NCBI GenBank assembly: GCA_910592205.1
Contig: CAJVPJ010000249.1
Coordinates: 1 to 32,133, forward strand
Length of the DNA stretch: 32,133 nucleotides
Source: Paraglomus occultum
Lineage: Eukaryota > Glomeromycota > Glomeromycetes > Paraglomerales > Paraglomeraceae
Direction: 5' to 3'
Of the stretch, positions 1-10,235 are shown one piece after another. The position numbers and the translations under genes are program-made. Position 1 is the stretch's first letter; each line of letters opens with the position of its first letter. The notes under the pieces are model-generated. The model saw nothing but the letters and a program-made list of their open reading frames with translations. It searched no databases and was not told the origin of the DNA.

Positions 1-1
1 C

Positions 2-718
2 AAAATAGGAAACTTTGTTATTCTTGCTGTGCCCGGAGAGTTTACCACTATGGCTGGACGACGACTTCGTAATGCAGTAAAAGCGACACTTGTCGCAAAC
101 GGGGTCATTGGAGAGGATGGTATCGTTGTGCTTTCTGGCCCTGGTAAGGAATACATTTTGTAGACTATTCCATGCTTGCGCCACCCACTATATGTGTACT
201 CACAACCATACACTACAAACAGCAAACGAATATACCCACTATGTAACCACTTTGAAGAATACGCTGTTCAACGGTACGAAGGTGCTTCCACAATCTACGG
301 CCATAATGCTCTTATTGATCCACCACCGGACCTAAAGCGCTAACTTTGTTACCGGGTGTCATTGTTGACGTCCCGCCCATTGGCAAAAAGTTTGGTGATA
401 TTCTTCAGGATGTCGATGCTTTCTATTCAATTTGTCACTGGGAATCCGAGGAACGACCATTTTCGAGATGATAATTTCATGTATATACAAAAGCTGGATG
501 AGAGTAGCGGGCAGTGGGTGAATGTGAGAATTGATGGTGATTGGAGTACGCGGTATAGCTGACTGGATAACAGTAAGGCAATGGTTACTTGGGAGATTGA
601 GCCAGAGACAGCTGCGGGAACGTACAAGATTATGTATCAGGATTCCAATAAGTTACTGACGGGAGGAATTGAGAAACATCGTGGGGAAAGTTCGCAATTT
701 TCTGTGACAAACAGTTGA
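2..718 (+). pseudogene. Neutral ceramidase, C-terminal part, decayed
   Basis: Neutral ceramidase hydrolyses ceramide to sphingosine and fatty acid. The window opens inside the gene: from base 2 the reading is KIGNFVILAVPGEFTTMAGR, a family-conserved stretch. A good intron (144-222, GTAAGG...CAG) follows and reading resumes with NEYTHYVTT. A missing base near 251-254 then shifts the frame to FEEYAVQRYEGASTIYGHNA. The usual stretch between that and the PPDL segment is absent. A second shift near 335 gives LTLLPGVIVDVPPIGKKFGD, and a third near 428 gives FVTGNPRNDHFRDDNFMYIQ. A TGA at 560-562 stands where the family usually has Trp (after DWSTRYS). The same frame continues through WEIEPETAAGTYKIMY to a stop at 716-718. 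Three shifts, a likely internal deletion and a nonsense codon suggest a dead copy. Sequencing error is possible for one but unlikely for all. The upstream part lies outside the window. Confidence 0.85.
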
Positions 719-897
719 TATGGATGATAGAAGGGATTGGTCTACCTTGGTATTTTTTATACATTAATTGTACATTATAGAGTATATTCAAATGGCAGAT
801 GCATGTCATGAACGCATAGAGGGCAAACTTAATGCTCATATACACCGTAATAATATATAATAAATATAATAATTTGGAACTATAGAGTTTTCCAGTA

Positions 898-1095
898 CAC
901 AGTGAAGTACGCTTTAACGAAGGGGTCCGTTCCATTAGAAAAAAATCCTAAAACTTCGTTATTCTGAACGTTTATTAGTAAAATTCGTTAAACCGAACGG
1001 AATTAAATATGATTGATTTTGACCACAGTTCGCTAAAGCGAATATTTAATTAGTCTTCGTTAAAGTGGACGTTCGTTAAAGCGGACTTCACTGTG
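898..1095. mobile_element. 198-bp TA-flanked MITE, Tc1/mariner-pogo type
   Basis: The ends are inverted repeats: CACAGTGAAGTACGCTTTAA on the left, and the right end read in reverse is the same with one mismatch in about 24 bases. A TA dinucleotide sits directly outside each end (896-897 and 1096-1097), the target-site signature of Tc1/mariner/pogo transposons. Inside are repeated TTCGTTAAAG-like motifs in both orientations. There is no ORF, so this is a non-autonomous element. It lies between the dead ceramidase and the CBS/PB1 gene. Confidence 0.8.
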
Positions 1096-1624
1096 TATAA
1101 TTCTATGATACGACTGCAATTGTCTGCGTTAAGTCACGTCACCATATTATTATTTATCTATCATAATCAGTTATTCAGAACTGATTTCCTATCCCTTTTT
1201 TTTAGCCCATCTAGTTTAATGCTATTGGTTAAAATTGTGCGTAGATGTCCGATAAACAGTTAGCTAAAATTAATACTGTTTAGGAGAGGAACCGAAAAGA
1301 ACTGCGTTGTAATTGCGGCTTATATTAATCTACCTAATTCAGATCTATTTTCTGCCATCAGCGAGCGCTGTGAGGATAAATGTTATTCGAACCTTATATT
1401 TGTTTATATTAATATTTGTTTCAGAAAACTCCACGTTGGGCGTTGAATTTGTTTGCATTGCACAGAAGTCCCAATAAGGCAAAACTAGTAATAATCATTT
1501 ACCAGAGGGCAAGTCCATTGTTTAAGTTTGAGTATCATCGTTTCCCCCCATACCTCGTTTTTTGTTATAATACATTACCTACTTTCTTTTTTCTTAAATA
1601 ATAAAATATAGCAGCGGGGTAAAA
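1096..1624. other. Upstream region of the CBS/PB1 gene
   Basis: About 530 bases of AT-rich DNA with no convincing gene. A 61-codon ORF at 1416-1601 has no recognisable features. A pyrimidine stretch followed by TTTGTTTCAG near 1415-1424 could be the acceptor of a 5'-UTR intron. Confidence 0.4.
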
Positions 1625-3914
1625 ATGTCATATCGATCTAAAAAACAAGCGTCGAGGTCAAGTATAGTAATATCACCGGCTATGAGCCGGGATAATTCTC
1701 GAGAGGGTATCTCTTATGTAAGCTTTTCTGATAGCTACCAAGTTTGAGATGATATTCTTTATAAGGCGTTAAATAATGTTTCATACGGCCTATATCTAAT
1801 TGTTAATCCTACGTCTGCTCCTCTCCAATGCAATGTTCAACCTTGCATTCTTTATTTTGATCAGACTTCTCATAAAGATACAGATCAAAGATCTCCCAGA
1901 AAAACCCGACATGGTCGAAAAGCAGAGAGTCAACCAAAAAGTGATGGAACGGTTGCATCTTTACGACCAACCCAAGCCCTGACTGTCAGAGAGAATTTTG
2001 TTGTTGAAGAAGTTGCACGATTGATGGCTGCTAAGCGGGCAGACTGTGTTCTCGTAATAGATAACGAAGAGCATTTATCTGGAATATTTACTGCCAAGGA
2101 TCTGGCATTTAAGGTGGTTGGAGATGGCATGGATGCTAAAACTACGACAGTGGCGCAGATCATGACCAGAGAACCGAAATGCGTGAAAAGTGACACTTTG
2201 GCCACTGATGCACTTGAGACCATGGTTGACCGTGGTTTCAGACACCTTGTGAGTGATGATGACAAGTCCCAACAAATTTATGAACATGTGTTGCTTATGC
2301 AAATCCTTTAAAAAATGACTGACACTATTTATTACAATCCAATTTTTACATCTATGACAGCCTATATGCAATGAAGATGGTGACGTAGTCGGTCTATTAG
2401 ATATAACAAAATGCCTCCACGAAGCACTTGAAAAAATGGAACGTGCTTACGGTTCGTCCCAAAAACTATATGCTGCTCTTGAAGGTGTTGAAAAAGAATG
2501 GTCAAATCAGCCACCACATATATTGCGATATATGGGAATTCTACGAGAGAAAATGGCTTGTCCCAATTTAACCACCGTTCTAAGCGGCAAACCCCCTGTC
2601 GAAGTCAGTCCCCGCACATCCGTCAAGGACATTGCTCGATTGATGAGAGATAATCGTACGACGGCAGTTCTAGTGATGGAACGTGGAACAATATCCGGTA
2701 TATTTACCAGCAAAGATGTCGTCCTTCGTGTCATTGCGGCAGGATTGGATCCCTCAAAATGTCCAGTAGTCAGAGTTATGACACCACATCCGGATACTGC
2801 TCCTTCGAGTATGAGTATTCTCGACGCTTTGAAAAAGATGTATGGTAAGTATAGGTCCAAGTTATTGGCTGACAGTTGGATAGTCATTTATTGTTACGAT
2901 GAACGTTATCCAAGGCTGTTAGCCTTCCTCCTATCGAGTAATCCCACTTTTTGTTTATAACTCTGTGCTATTTCTCGTCTGACTCTGTTTCGTAGACGGC
3001 CACTATCTCAACCTCCCAGTAGTAGATGGAGGAAATATCCTGGGCATGGTCGATGTTCTTAGACTGACTTATGAAGTAATGGAGCAGGTATGAGTGTTAA
3101 GTTGCAATTTTAATTCGAAATACGTATCCTTGTTATCGTATAGTGGTATTAAGTAAAGCGTTTAAATTACGTACGCTTTATTTTCTAGATTTATTCGATT
3201 GAAGGTCAAGATAGTAACAACAGGCAGACGTCAGGTCCAATGTGGACCCACTTTTGGGAGTCTTTAACCAATGATGGCGATAATGCGTCTGCTTTATCCG
3301 ATTCTATTTCGCCTTCTCAAAGTGCATCCAACATCCCTCCTCCATCGCCTAATTCAAGAGCGTATGGCTCTGGCAGAGTGTCACCTGTTCCGGAAATACA
3401 TCCCAGTGAATCTGCATCTGCTATTGATGATGGATCATATGCTTCATACCCTAGAGTTCACGATCATGCCTTTACATTTAAATTCACCTCACCTGACGGG
3501 AAGAACCATCGTTTCACAATTGATTATACCAGGTTTGATAATATTAGAGAAGCCGTTGCCGCCAAGCTACCGAAAACCATGAAGCATTTTTCGTTATCGT
3601 ATATCGATGATGACAACGATCAAGTATTAATGGCGACGGATGAGAATGTGATTGATGCCGTGCATATTGCTCAACGACAGGGTGCTTCTAGAGTTTTGCT
3701 GTTGGTACAAGAAACAGACAAGCCACGGGCAAGAGATTTGAGTAGTGACGAGTCGGAAGAAGAGGAAGCAATTAAAAAACGTAGGAGAAAGAGAAGATCG
3801 AAATATGAAGACGATGATCTTCCGTTTTCTCGAGAATTGCTGATGCCTGCTGCTATAATCACGCTCTCTGCGGCTATAATCGCCGCGTTTGCGATCTCAA
3901 AACTATCAAAATGA
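1625..3914 (+). CDS. CBS-domain and PB1-domain protein, tail-anchored
   Basis: Five exons: 1625-1717, 1865-2248, 2361-2844, 2996-3087 and 3189-3914. All junctions are GT-AG and in phase, giving 592 residues. The order is a short basic/Ser-rich N-terminus; a first CBS pair (LTVRENFVVEEVARLMAAKR, then TTTVAQIMTREP with FRHLPICNEDGDVVGLLDIT); a linker; a second CBS pair (VEVSPRTSVKDIARLMRDNR, then HYLNLPVVDGGNILGMVDVL); a Ser/Pro-rich linker; and a PB1 domain starting at FTFKFTSPDGKNHRFTIDY. After an acidic then basic segment (SDESEEEEAIKKRRRKRRSK) the protein ends in one hydrophobic segment (PAAIITLSAAIIAAFAI) and a short Lys tail, which suggests a tail-anchored membrane protein facing the cytosol. 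CBS pairs bind adenosyl ligands and PB1 mediates protein pairing. Fission yeast Mug70 has the same plan. The ligand and cellular role cannot be read from the sequence. Confidence 0.93.
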
Positions 3915-4291
3915 GTTGTTTTAATGGTTGGATATTATAATTGTGGACAAAGGAAACACTAATACAAACGTCGATTATTTTGGTTACGAGGGTGTGTACA
4001 ATTTTGTAATAGTTTAATACAGTTCTATTTGATTAGATCGGAAAAAGCCATAATTAAATACCACTGCTTTAACATAATTTTCGAGAATATATGAGAAGAT
4101 AGTCGCCTTACATTACTCATATCTCTTTGCCTGCAGATCAGGTACTCTTTCTAATGAAAGGAAATTTTTGGAAAATACAAAAAGAAATAAAAGCGATTCC
4201 TAATAAGGTTGGGCAATTCTACACCTGAAATCTCTTTCTCGACAGATGTTTGACCCGTTTACAAGGGACAAAAGGTTTAGCCCGTACTATG
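3915..4291. other. Convergent intergenic region
   Basis: This is the shared 3' region of the CBS/PB1 gene and the HIBADH gene. It is AT-rich with no ORF or repeat that I can support. It presumably holds both polyadenylation signals. Confidence 0.5.
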
Positions 4292-5449
4292 TCATTTCCC
4301 TTTACTTTTACTCAACCATTTATATATAGAACTGAAATCCTTTTTAGCATATTCTGCAGTATTAGCAAGTTGATTGTATAATTGCTGTGCAACAGCACCC
4401 AATAATATAGTCACACGAGCATCGCTAGCAGCACTTACAGCTAATCGCAAGTCTTTCGCCATTAGAGTATTACCGAACCCACCTTCATAATCACGACTAG
4501 ACGGAACATTAGGCATGATACCTGGACAGGGATTGTAAGTATCGCTAGACCAACATCTACCGGATGATGTGTTTAATATCGACGCTAATAATTTAGGATC
4601 CATTCCGAGTTGAATACCGAGGTTCATGGCTTCAGATACACCTATCATCGAAATGGCAAGAAGCATGTTGTTGCACATCTTTGCGATTTGACCTGTCCCA
4701 ATGGTACCACAATGGACTATATTCTTGCCCATATGAGACAAGATTGGCTTGGCGCGATGGAAATCTGATTCGGATAAGGCTCCAACCATAAACGTCAATG
4801 TCGCTGCTTCCGCTCCGACAATGCCTAGATGACGGGAATTCGGTTATTAGTCGATTCTAACTCGCATGAGGGAAGGAGGAATTGATTCTATTCTGCTTAG
4901 TACCTCCAGACACGGGTGCATCGACCATAGTGGCGCCTTTTCCCGTTAGCTTGTGAGCTACTTCTTTAGACACGCTCTGATGAATTGTACTTGAATCGAT
5001 AAGCAGACTCTCTTTATCCACGCCGTGCACGAGGCCATCCTTTCCTAAATAGACATCCTCCACATGGGTTGAAGATGGAAGCATGGTAATGACGACCGAT
5101 GCCTTGCGCACTACGTCGACGGGCGATCCTGCTATGTCAATTGATTTTACCGTAGCCGACGTTTTATTCAACGAGATGAAATCTTGAGTAGCTGATTTGT
5201 TAATATCGTAGATAATCAACGAGGCATCGGCTTTATTATACAAATTTTGCGCCATTTTGAATCCCTTCACAATAAGTGAATGTTGTCAGCATATTTGGAA
5301 ACTGCATGTTCTCGCCAACAATATAATTACCATCTGTCCTAATCCAATAAAGCCAATGCTATTTGCCTTTTGGAAGACGGGAAAAATGTGTGTTAATGAT
5401 TATTCATATTTAACTTTATAAACGAATATTGATGAGCAACTACCTTGCC
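4292..5449 (-). CDS. 3-hydroxyisobutyrate dehydrogenase (mitochondrial type), start unresolved
   Basis: Oxidises 3-hydroxyisobutyrate to methylmalonate semialdehyde with NAD in valine breakdown. Secure exons, read leftward, are 5366-5331, 5264-4904 and 4824-4292. The junctions are in phase: GLGQM|GFKMAQ and DAPVSG(G)|IVGAEAATLTFMVG. Visible motifs are the NAD-binding IGFIGLGQMGFKMA, the substrate-binding DAPVSGG, GTGQIAKMCNNMLL with the presumed catalytic Lys, and MAKDLRLA near the C-terminus. A further upstream exon ending at 5444 (donor GTAGTT) joins in phase, but its open frame (LVSSFSFVVSLGK) is preceded by TAA with no ATG. The frame that does have ATGs (5500s, MYLIPVF...) reaches TAG just before the same donor. 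So the targeting peptide is either frameshifted or spliced in a way I did not find. Confidence 0.88.
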
Positions 5450-5962
5450 TAGGGAAACGACGAACGAGAATGATGAAACCAGTTAATCATGGTCAAGACT
5501 CTGAAGACAGGAATGAGATACATAAAGGATAAACTGTATTACTGGAATAACATCGAGTTCCATATTTCACGAAAACTTGCGAAAATCTGCAAGTCGAACG
5601 TAACTTGGTAATATTGGTTATTGCCGAATGCATCTTGAGAGTAGTTTGAATAAAAAACTAAACTTTGTCTACAAAGGTATTGATCATCCGATATCCCACG
5701 GTTTAGCGACGAGTTGTTTATAAATGAAAATCAATGTATATTACTATAAATAGTGTAAAGTCTTCGGATATGCAAACGAACAGATTCAGGGGTTGTGCAA
5801 CAACCCGCATGAGTCATTAAATTGTTTTCCTTTCGTGGTAATTATAATGATTACCAGTTAAAAAATCATTATTTTATATTGTATAATGGTCATAGCAAGA
5901 AGCACTCTGTTCAAAATGTTTAAAATAAATTATCACATTCCTTCAAAGTACTCTCCATCTAT
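5450..5962. other. Upstream region of HIBADH
   Basis: AT-rich and without a supported gene. It should contain the HIBADH start and promoter. A small hairpin, GGGTTG-TGCAA-CAACCC, lies near 5788-5804. The ORF at 5886-6119 on the + strand is antisense to the next gene. Confidence 0.4.
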
Positions 5963-6672
5963 TTATATGCAACTGAATTTGAGGGCGACTCGTTTATTAC
6001 ATACAGTGCGTGCTTCGAATATGACAGTATCCGACCCAAGGCCCAAAAGCCGAGACGCCTTTATGTCACCGTCTGCTGTTGTCACGAATGGAAGGCCGTG
6101 TTCTACAAGCATTTCGTAAAGGGCTTCGGTTCTGGCACGTCGATCAAATAAAATATTAAATCCTGAATTGTATGAAGCCGTTGAGGAAATATCTTTAGTT
6201 GAACCTATATTCCCGAAATTTCGGGGAGATGCAGCAGCACGCAGATCGATTGTGGTAAAGGTTTTGAATACGCGCGCTAAGATACGTAGAGTGTCCCGAC
6301 ACCACTCATAGTCAGCAGTCTCTCTCGCGTTTATTTGTCCTTGTTCATAATTCCAGAAGGCATACCACAGTCTGTACTTCCTTGAATCAGTCATGATAGA
6401 GATATATTTACGATGCTTATTATTGTCAGGTGCGAAGAATTTGCTGGAATAATCGTAACATTGAAGGGCTGCTTTGTTTGTGTGAGCGCTTTGCCAGTTC
6501 GATTTGTCCTCGAATGCCCAGTTTTTCGTAAAGTCGATTTGGGTGCAGCTGCGGTCACAATATTGTGAGAGTTCTTCGTATGTAAGGTAATGGTCAAGTT
6601 TACAGCCACATCGCTATCAGCCCCTCATTATAGAATGTTCACTTTGTCTGGTTTTGTTGCAGTCTGCCCCAT
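5963..6672 (-). CDS. Cys-rich protein ending in a truncated kinase-like ATP loop
   Basis: The open frame 6613-5963 encodes 216 residues. It begins RCGCKLDHYLTYEELSQYCD just after an acceptor (CTGATAG). A possible first exon, 6672-6643 (MGQTATKPDK), joins in phase across an extremely short 29-nt intron (GTGAAC...GATAG). The N-terminal third has several Cys and aromatic residues (CDRSCTQIDFTKNW). The middle is mostly helical. The last 30 residues, RLLGLGSDTVIFEAR then RVALKFSCI, look like the Gly-rich loop and VALK lysine that open a protein kinase domain, and then the protein stops. I see no remaining kinase subdomains downstream on this strand. It may be a stub left by truncation of a lineage-specific kinase gene. 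The ATG at 6394 gives a shorter alternative of 143 residues. Confidence 0.5.
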
Positions 6673-6859
6673 GTCACAGGAAGCCAGATATAATAATAAA
6701 CTGAAAGAAAGATGTGGCATGGATTAGACTTCTTCTGCAAGTAACTATTAACTACTACTACAGTGCCTTGTGAAGTGATGCATTGTCATAAAAAAAATTA
6801 CATGACATACAGAATCCATCTTGAACATACTTTACTGAGATCAAGTTGACTATGTAAAA

Positions 6860-7190
6860 TATGTTTAATTGTTTTTTAAAGGTCTCCCAACCTCCTCCTC
6901 TGTTATTTTTAAAATTATGTGGGGTTCTCAATTAGTAGTTCTTCACCAATTTGCAAAATTTCTGAGGGTAAAGCTTCGCGAGAGGACTTCTTAGTGGGAG
7001 CCATCTTTAATGCTCTCATCCCGCATCTTCAAATGCTTCAATCCATCTGTAAATTGTATGTTCAGACAGCGCATTGAGTCCCTTGTCAATCCTCAATTTT
7101 TGATAAATTCTTTTGCAATTTGGCTATTTTCCCAGCTAGCAAAGATGTAGCAACATTGGTATTCTCACATAGAAAATTTCCATACGTTTT
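6860..7190 (-). pseudogene. Mariner-type transposase remnant (N-terminal DNA-binding part)
   Basis: Read leftward, three frames piece together a mariner-like N-terminus. First comes YIFASWENSQIAKE. Next is KRIYQKLRIDKGLNALSEHT followed by IYRWIEAFEDAG (about 7110-7018), the typical second helix-turn-helix 'TiyRWieaF'. After a shift come ESIKDGSH and then ALPSEILQIGEELLIENP. The frame that ends EPHIILKITEEEVGRP runs to about 6880. Stops and shifts occur between every segment. The catalytic DDE part is absent. This is an old, dead copy without recognisable terminal repeats. Confidence 0.7.
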
Positions 7191-8389
7191 AGGGTACGGT
7201 TTTTTGAAGCAGATTTCTCAACAACCATCAAATCAAATTGTATCAAATTTTTTATATTAGATCAATCGAGACTTGAACTTTACTAACATTCTCACTTTAT
7301 TTAATAGATGCACAGATCATTGAGATAAAAATATATTGTCAAAACTTTTCAGACACCCTACGTACGAAACCTAAATAAGAAGTCTGGTGTACTTGCATCG
7401 ATTGAGATATTGTGTTCTTCTCACGTACATAGTTCACATTAAAGATTTGACAGTGATAGATAACATGAATTGATCGATAGAAGTAAGAGAGGGAAATGAA
7501 ACAATGACAATCCATCCATAATTATGTCAATTTGCTTCGCGACATTTATCTGATTAATTAAGATATGTCAATACTGTAAATTCCGTCATCCTGCATTCTT
7601 TACATGTGCATTTACGCATGCCAAAAGTCCCCCAAATAAAAACTGAATTCAAATACTGTCATCAGCTCAAAAATAGAAAAATTTTTAGTATATTGTTGAT
7701 CAAAGCCAATGAGATAAAAAATCAAAGCAGTTGTTCTTCAGATAAGGCCGGCCATCAACTATTACGATGACTTGCCATTCCTGGCTTCCAACAGTCTCCC
7801 TCTGTCGCAGACGCCTTATTTGCTAAAACAACCCTCCGATAACTCTAAGCGAAAAAGTCAGCCGGCCGTCAACTATTACGACGACTTGCCATTGTTGGTT
7901 TCCGACAGTCTCCCTCTGTCGCAGACGCTTCCTTCTTGCTAACAAAAGCTATGGCTTATAAAGAGAAGAAAATAGCTACCCAACTCACCTGGCTTATTAA
8001 TATTCAAAACGTAAACGTAAATTTAGCAAAACCAAGAATTTTTTATACGCTGTAGGTAACACAGATATCCGTTAATTTTATCTCCCGATGGTAGACGGTG
8101 TCCAGGCTCGTCAAAATTGCATAGAAAAATGAATTAATAGTCAGCAAATTAGTAATGGTTTTTTTATTCGAAAGTGTAACTATTACTAACCACGATTTCT
8201 TATCTTATTGGAAGTAGCAAACTAATATAGTAATCATGTATTGGTTAGTATATATAGAGTAAAGAAAAAGCCTTTCACATGCAAAAATATTATTTTTTAT
8301 AATAGAAGGGTCTGGATACTGTCCAGTTGATATACTGATGATGTTAAGAATGCATCAATGGTTATTAATAATAAAGTCTAATTTTCTGT
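7191..8389. other. Non-coding AT-rich region
   Basis: No supported gene. It is interrupted only by the tandem duplication listed separately. No long ORF occurs on either strand. Confidence 0.5.
7747..7942. repeat. Two tandem copies, 114-bp period, CpG-decayed
   Basis: A GC-richer unit starting GCCGGCC occurs at 7747 and again at 7861. About 70 bases align at over 90 percent. The unit includes an internal inverted motif, GACAG-TCTCCCT-CTGTC in copy 2. Copy 1 differs from copy 2 mostly by transitions, three of which hit CpG sites (CCGTC to CCATC, GACGAC to GATGAC, CCGAC to CCAAC). The copies diverge after about 72-80 bases. Confidence 0.85.
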
Positions 8390-8876
8390 AAATTCTCAGC
8401 TCGATCGGATGTCTTCAGCAAATGTTTCAGAACATCCCATTTAAAACAATGAAAAAACATATCAAAACATATCAAATTGCGTGTCGCTTATTTAAAGCAA
8501 ATACTTTATAAATTCTTGTCTCTATAGTTTCTAATCGATTTGCATAACCTTTTTGTTTTGTCAAATTCGTATCGATACGTTCCTCGAATATATATTCCGA
8601 GTTGCAAATTACTATAGTTGGTAATCAATGCGCATGATATTATCGTAGCGCACGATTGTTTACACTCTACAGTAGAAATTACACAGTATTTCGGTCAACA
8701 ATTATATAAACGCGTTCTGATAATGCAAAGAACAAATAAAAAATTTTACAAAATTTGGTTGAAAAATTGGCGAGATATGAATTTTGAATTTTTATAGCGA
8801 AAAATGCGTAATAATAAAGATAAAACATTTGATGTTTGGAAATTTTGCTAAAGACATCCGATTGAGCTGAGAATTT
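8390..8876. mobile_element. 487-bp element with 33-bp terminal inverted repeats
   Basis: The left end (8390-8422) begins AAATTCTCAGCTCGATCGGA. The right end (8844-8876) in reverse complement matches at 31 of 33 positions, both differences being transitions. Weaker inverted similarity continues inward for another 20-25 bases (AACATC...AT). There is no ORF and no clear target duplication, so the class is uncertain. It is non-autonomous. Confidence 0.75.
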
Positions 8877-8880
8877 GTTG

Positions 8881-8928
8881 AAGTGGCAGTATCATGAAAA
8901 ACATATGTGTACGTGTATACTGCCACTT
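8881..8928. repeat. Perfect 12-bp inverted repeat (hairpin)
   Basis: AAGTGGCAGTAT at 8881-8892 pairs perfectly with ATACTGCCACTT at 8917-8928, around a 24-base loop. The right arm continues into TAACGAACAACTCC. That CTTTAACGAA motif is shared with the ends of the 898-1095 element, so these may be abutting ends of related elements. Confidence 0.6.
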
Positions 8929-9174
8929 TAACGAACAACTCCTTTCTTACAAGTGACTAATAAAAAATTTTACGTTATTATTTTGAAAGTCCAACCAATT
9001 AGCTTCAAAATTTATTGCGATTTACATAATAAACACGTACAATAGAGCTTTTTGAAGGAAAAGATTTTTCATATGTTTTACTAATTAATCTGCAGATTTT
9101 GTCGATACTTTTTTCCCGAGTGTAGTTACCTATAATAATAACGGTTACGGATTACTTAACATAGTACTACATAA

Positions 9175-10235
9175 TTACTTTTTGATTTCTTCTACCCGAC
9201 GTCTTTTCACATCAGGTGTACTATCAATCATTACACTATCTTTTAACTAACCAACGATTACTTCCATCACCCTTTTAACCCCCTTACGTATATCGGTATC
9301 TTCGTCTAGAGCGGATTCAGTTAGCGAGATATGATATTCTGTTTTACTGGTGCACCAGATTCTTTCACTACTGTATAACAGAAAATACCAATCTGAAGCC
9401 GTGGAAACGATACCATAGAGATAATCATAATAAGAATCCCCAAAGGCCTCGTCAACTTTCGTTTTCTCCTATTCGTCTATAAAATTTGGCTTGATTAGTG
9501 TTATGTTGAATAAAAGGATAAATATCGTTCCAGTCGAAAATAAGATCATACCTGTTCTGAGCTTTCACACTGCATTAAATTCTGCGCTATACCAATTCCC
9601 CCGCGGCTCTTTTTCAATAGTGGCGACAGCGACGGCGGCTACTTCCCACGGCTCTGTTTCGTGCGGCGGCGGACTCTTGCGGTTGATTTTGCTTGCCCTC
9701 GGTTACGCGTCTGATGTCTTCCACCGTGGTGTCTACGATTTTCTTAACCGCATAGTCGACACGACCATGACTTTCGCCACCGGATACTTCTGAGGAATTA
9801 AGAGTAACCCTATTCTCGGTAAGGCGCGTGACTATACGAGTAGATTGATTCAATATAGGAACTCTTCATCATTATCATCGAGCTTGTGGATGTCTGTTAT
9901 GTCTAAAATTTTATGAGCCAGGGAAAAATATACACTGATTAGGCCGTCATAAATGTGCACTTGGCGTGAACTGAGGTATGGCCGTAATTCGATTATCGTC
10001 TATGCCATATTTTGTCAGAACTTCTTTCAAACTGCAGTACGAGGAGAACGAACGCTTCGGCTTGGCCTTGAGAATCTTGGATTCATCAGCGAGTTTTATA
10101 GCTGGCCCACCCTTTAATCCATACTTTTTGAAATCTCATAATAAATTTTACAAGTTCTTAAACAACGAAGTTTTGTTCGGTGGAAGTTTGTACCCATGCA
10201 GCATTTGCTTTCTTACGGAAGCCTAAGAATTCGGC
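9175..10235 (-). pseudogene. Decayed lineage-specific gene: SAM-like module plus PD-(D/E)XK-like nuclease
   Basis: Read leftward, frame segments of one protein lie in order but are broken by shifts and stops. At 10135-9947 is a helical module (DFKKYGLKGGPAIKLADESK, then SLKEVLTKYGIDDNRITAIP). At 9853-9614 is SHGRVDYAVKKIVD, then VEDIRRVTEGKQNQP. Near 9580 is IGIAQNLMQCESS. At about 9440-9175 is GIVSTASDWYFLLYSSERIW, then a tail with RKGVKRVMEVIVG, an in-frame TAG at 9247-9249, and DVKRRRVEEIKK to a stop. GRVDYA...TEGKQ has the spacing of the D...E-x-K...Q motif of PD-(D/E)XK nucleases. From memory, the whole order matches a large protein family in mycorrhizal fungi. Function is inferred only from the motif. 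Confidence 0.7.

Noticed and set aside
1930-2371. Minus-strand ORFs over the CBS gene
   Set aside because: They overlap exons of a clearly coding gene on the + strand and show no domain.
9491-9793. 100-codon + strand ORF
   Set aside because: It is antisense to the GRVDYA...TEGKQ segment of the pseudogene, which has the recognisable motifs.
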